Below, piece after piece: positions 60,845-64,000 of a stretch of DNA of 64,000 bases. The notes under the pieces are model-generated. The model saw only the letters and a program-made list of their open reading frames with translations, ran no database searches and was not told where the DNA came from. The translations under genes and the position numbers were made by a program. Each line of letters opens with the position of its first letter. The first letter of the stretch is position 1. Origin of the DNA: Mycobacterium attenuatum (GTDB taxonomy: Bacteria; Actinomycetota; Actinomycetes; Mycobacteriales; Mycobacteriaceae); the NCBI RefSeq assembly GCF_900566085.1, contig NZ_UPHT01000133.1, positions 1-64,000 on the forward strand, read 5' to 3'.

Positions 60845-62404
60845 TCAGCACAGACCGCTGGGAGTCCCGCGGATCGGCGAGGTTTCCTGAGTGGGCATTA
60901 CCTGCGGGTACGGCACGCGGTAGGGAATCGCCCTCGCCTGGCCTGACAATGATCCCAATACGCCGTCGGGAACACACTGCGGAATTCGCGTCAGAGTGTT
61001 CAGCGCCGGGTGGCCCAAATCAGGGCTTGACGTGTTCGGTGGGACGGCGAAGTTGAATGTCGACGTCATATCGCCGGTCACACTTCTGCGCCAGGCGGTG
61101 AGGTTGGGAACCGGCACACCGAAACGCGTTTCGAGCAATCGCAGCTGCGAAGTGTGGTCCAACGCGTCTCGGCACAGCAGGCCGCCCCGGCTGTAGGGCG
61201 AAATGACCAGGCATGGTACGCGATACCCCAAACCCAGTGGCCCACGTATACCACCGGAATGCGGGACTTTGTCGATGTCCACACTATTGGGAATCCACTC
61301 ACCGGGAGTTCCCATCGGAGCCGTCGGCGGCGTGACATGGTCGAATTACGAACCGTTTTCGTCATAGCTGACAATCAGCGCGGTCCGTTCCCACACCGCC
61401 GGATTCGACAGCAATATCCGCAGACAGTTCACTATCGTCATGGCACCGGCCGAGACGGGAAATGCGGGATGCTCGGACATCGCAATCGAGGGAACCAGCC
61501 AGGAAACCTTGGGCAGCCTATTCGCCCTGACGTCGGCGACGAAGTCTGCGGGATACCTCGGGGCAATACCGTAGCGCGCCAATTCTGACCTGGGATCCTG
61601 CGCTTGCCTGAAGGCGCTGACCATGCCACTGTCGCCCACGGGGCTGTCAGTGCCGAATATTCCCTTGTTCTGATAGACCTTCCAGCTCACCCCGGCGGCG
61701 CTGAGGTTTTCCGGCATGATGGTCCAGCTGTAATTAGGGGTGGGCAAATACGGATCGCCGAGCACCGGTCCACCCTGCAGACCGTCGGCGTCGATGCTCG
61801 CGCTGATCCAGTACAACCGGTTCGGTGACGTCTGGGTGAGCAGTGAAGAGTAGTAGGCATCGCAAACGGTGAAGGCGTCGGCCAGCAGGTAGTGAAAAGG
61901 GAGGTCCGCGCGGGTGTAATAGCCCATCGTCGCGGGGATGTTGCCGTCGATCGCCTCCGGGTATTGCGACGGCAGCCATTGGTCGTTGGCGCCGTTGTTC
62001 CATGCGGTATGCACGGCGACCCAGCCCTCGATGGGATCGTTGACGCATTCACCGTCGAGAAGCGGGCCCCGGGTGGTGTCGAAACGGAACGGGATTGTGA
62101 TGCCAGCGGGGTCTTTCGCCTGCTTTGCCGGATTCCAGCCCTTCTGCTGAAAAGCGGGCGACCCGCTGTCGAATCCGTTGACGCCGGAAAGGGTGCCGAA
62201 ATATGAATCGAAGGACCTGTTCTCCTGCATGAGCAAGACGAAGTGCTCGATGTCGGTCAGATGGCCTGCGCAGGGGCCTGCCGCATAAGCCTTTTCGATC
62301 AGCGGACCGGCCACGGACATGAAAGCTCCGGCGCTGGTTGCAGCGGCGAGCTTAGCCAGAAACTGTCGACGCGACATTCCGTCGACCAGTTGTTCCTCCA
62401 CCAC
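60845..62404 (-). pseudogene. Phospholipase C (Plc family) gene with one in-frame stop
   Basis: GTG at 62404 with GGAGG upstream opens a Tat signal (MSRRQFLAKLAAATSAGAF). The acid-phosphoesterase-type PLC body follows: HFVLLMQENRSFDSYFGTLSGVNGFD, SPNRLYWISAS, PKVSWLVPSI. At 61346-61348 a TAA interrupts the SYDENGG-FFDHVTPP motif, seen here as SYDENGS-stop-FDHVTPPTAP. The same frame then continues to 60845 with GLGYRVPCLVISPYSRGG. Total length about 519 codons is normal for the family. Without readthrough the product lacks the C-terminal active-site residues and is probably dead. Confidence 0.85.
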
Positions 62405-62891
62405 AATGCCTCCTGTGCGCTTATTTGAGCACGTCAAATTTCCGCCCAAGGTCAACCGCGAACTGAACGGCGTGTCCGGTATGCGGCGATTGGGGCGGCG
62501 CCAAAGCAACGAACTCACCGCGCGGCGGATCGCGCCCATACGATTTCTGGCGCCGCGACCGGTAATGGCGATTCGCCCTGTGTGAGAAATGTCATGGCAA
62601 ACTTCAGCGCCGGACGCAGCCGACGCATGCCGTTAACGGCCCGCCGCCGAGCTCGATGGTGCTGCGTGAGCTCACCGTATTGCGGTTGACCTCGTTGATT
62701 GCCCCGCCCGGCGCGACGGCCTGCGGGCACCTGCGGACCGATCGCCGGACTGGGCGACGCGTCGCATTTCGACGAGCTCGGCTCGCTGAGACGGAGGCTG
62801 CGCCCCTAATATTCCGTGACCGACGCTGCCAACATCGCAACCCCACCACTGCCAGCGTCACGACCCGGCGCACCCGATCGGAGAAACGCTG
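62405..62891. other. Intergenic, no gene recognised
   Basis: About 490 bases between the divergent phospholipase C and PPE genes. Frames here are short and compositionally random. A GGAGAA just before 62892 serves the PPE gene. Confidence 0.5.
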
Positions 62892-64000
62892 TTGAATTTC
62901 GCGGTACTGCCTCCCGAGATCAACTCGGCGCGGATATACGCCGGTCCGGGCTCGGCACCGATGCTGGCTGCCGCAGCGGCCTGGGACGGGGTGGCCGCCG
63001 AGTTGCAGTTGGCGGCGAGGTCATATGAGTCGGTGATCGCGGGGTTGACCTGCGGACTCTGGGTTGGTCCGTCATCGGCGTCGATGGCCGCCGCGGCCGC
63101 CGCGTTTGTGATGTGGACCAGAGACACCGCCGCGCAGGCCGAGCAGGCGGCCGGCCAGGCCGCAGCCGCGGCCGCCGCCTACGAAACGGTCTTCGCGCAA
63201 ACTGTCCCCCCGCCAGTGGTCGCGGCCAACCGCAGTCTGCTGACGGTGCTGATCGCGACCAACCTTTTCGGGCAGAACACCCCGGCCATCGCGGCCGCCG
63301 AGGCACACTACGCCGAGATGTGGGTCCAGGACGCCGCGGCCATGTACGGCTATGCGGGCTCGTCGGCGTCGGCGACCATGTTGAATCCGTTCACCCCGCC
63401 ACCGCCCAACACTGAAACCGGCTGGCTACCGTTGCAGGCCGCCGCGGTGACCCGCGCCGCCGGGCTCTCAGCCGGCCACGCCCAACACAACACGCCCAGC
63501 GCCGCCCGATCCTTGTCCGCGGTGCCCACGGTGCTGTCAGGTCTTGCCAGCCCGGCGGCATCCCTTCCCTTACTGGCCCCGCTGGAGTGGCTGGACTTAG
63601 CGGCGGACCTCAGTGGACTGTTTGTCGACCCGGAAATTGGGGTTGCGGGACTGGGTCTGGACTCCATTGTGGGGATCACCGGACTTCCCTACGACGTTGT
63701 CGGCTATCAGATCGGTGTCCACACCGACGACATCGTCAGTGGTTGGGCGGGGCTCGAGTCGTTTCCGGGGACCGCCGCGGTGCCGCCGACACCGTTCGCG
63801 GCGCCGATCACCAATGTCGACGGGTCGGCCGTTTCGGCCGGGCTGGGCGAGGCGGACTCGATCGGCGCGTTGTCGGTGCCACCGACCTGGACGGTCGAGG
63901 CACCCGCGATCCGCCCGCTGGCTGTCGCATTGCCTGCGGCCGGCCTTGGCGCGGGCGCAGAAGTGGCCGCCGGCGGCGCTGGCACCGTGTTCAGCCAAAT
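62892..64000 (+). CDS. PPE family protein, SVP subgroup (3' end beyond window)
   Basis: The TTG at 62892, eight bases after GGAGAA, gives (M)NFAVLPPEINSARIYAGPGSAPML, the canonical PPE start. The PPE domain runs about 175 residues with LWVGPSSASM, ATNLFGQNTPAIAAAEAHYAEMWVQDAAAMYGY. A variable middle (SLPLLAPLEWLDLAADLSGLF) leads to the subgroup motif GALSVPPTW near residue 330. At least 369 codons are present and the frame is still open at the window edge. Exported by an ESX system by family analogy. Confidence 0.85.
   Translation, partial: MNFAVLPPEINSARIYAGPGSAPMLAAAAAWDGVAAELQLAARSYESVIAGLTCGLWVGPSSASMAAAAAAFVMWTRDTAAQAEQAAGQAAAAAAAYETVFAQTVPPPVVAANRSLLTVLIATNLFGQNTPAIAAAEAHYAEMWVQDAAAMYGYAGSSASATMLNPFTPPPPNTETGWLPLQAAAVTRAAGLSAGHAQHNTPSAARSLSAVPTVLSGLASPAASLPLLAPLEWLDLAADLSGLFVDPEIGVAGLGLDSIVGITGLPYDVVGYQIGVHTDDIVSGWAGLESFPGTAAVPPTPFAAPITNVDGSAVSAGLGEADSIGALSVPPTWTVEAPAIRPLAVALPAAGLGAGAEVAAGGAGTVFSQ

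Overview
The window is chromosomal DNA of a slow-growing Mycobacterium close to, but outside, the M. tuberculosis complex. Evidence for this is the high G+C, frequent GTG/TTG starts, PPE genes, an MmpL, PimE and F420-type enzymes. From memory, most of the gene order mirrors the H37Rv block Rv1132-Rv1159 in inverted orientation: pimE, two Ala/Pro-rich secreted proteins, HhH protein, Rv1155-like PPOX, sirtuin, mmpL13, mcr, ECH, thiolase, metE, Rv1132-like DUF3556. Several genes that are broken or missing in H37Rv are intact here: mmpL13 as one 772-aa ORF, a full ECH plus thiolase pair, and a type III PKS upstream of the Rv1139c/Rv1138c-like pair. About 28 kb (27.3-55.9 kb) sits where H37Rv has only PPE16 and Rv1134.

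Layout. 0-1 kb: no confident gene, small repeats. 1-4.1 kb: a secreted TAP-like hydrolase and a Tat lipoprotein beta-lactamase-like hydrolase in one operon. 4.1-11.4 kb: pimE, secreted Ala/Pro proteins, DNA-repair-like and F420 enzymes, methyltransferase, GntR, sirtuin, plus two small genes (48 and 57 aa). 11.4-16.4 kb: a decayed DUF559 gene, then mmpL13-tetR-methyltransferase and a strong intrinsic terminator. 16.4-27.2 kb: lipid metabolism (SDR, mcr, ECH, NAD(P)-binding proteins, type III PKS-ICMT-FAD operon, ECH-thiolase operon). 27.3-37 kb: an AT-richer accessory zone with pseudogenes, IS debris and two inverted copies of an EspR-like XRE / ImmA-IrrE protease / DUF6545 membrane protein cassette. 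Each copy has lost what the other keeps, and the intact half is coupled to a P450 BM3-like heme domain. 37-39.1 kb: a YCII-ECF sigma-SRPBCC operon. 39.2-55.8 kb: a catabolic or modification cluster with P450, ALDH, SDR, AveC-like membrane protein, leaderless periplasmic-binding-type protein, NorQ/NorD-like ATPase and VWA pair, two-subunit acyl-CoA dehydrogenase, tandem-domain TetR and an SDR; a PPE and a DUF2993 protein lie inside it. 55.9-64 kb: cobalamin riboswitch and metE, a DUF3556 membrane protein with a KstR-like box, a small secreted protein, a phospholipase C gene with one internal stop, and a PPE gene running off the edge.

Two systems stand out. First, the reciprocally decayed XRE-ImmA-DUF6545(-P450) cassettes look like a proteolysis-controlled switch whose parts survive in trans. 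Second, the 39-56 kb cluster seems to be one regulon: a 17-bp motif, RACCWAAWATNTGTTCY, sits in the promoters of its three transcription units and the adjoining SDR, with a weaker copy upstream of the tandem TetR gene, the likely regulator. Ortholog names come from memory and from motifs seen in the translations; no database search was made.
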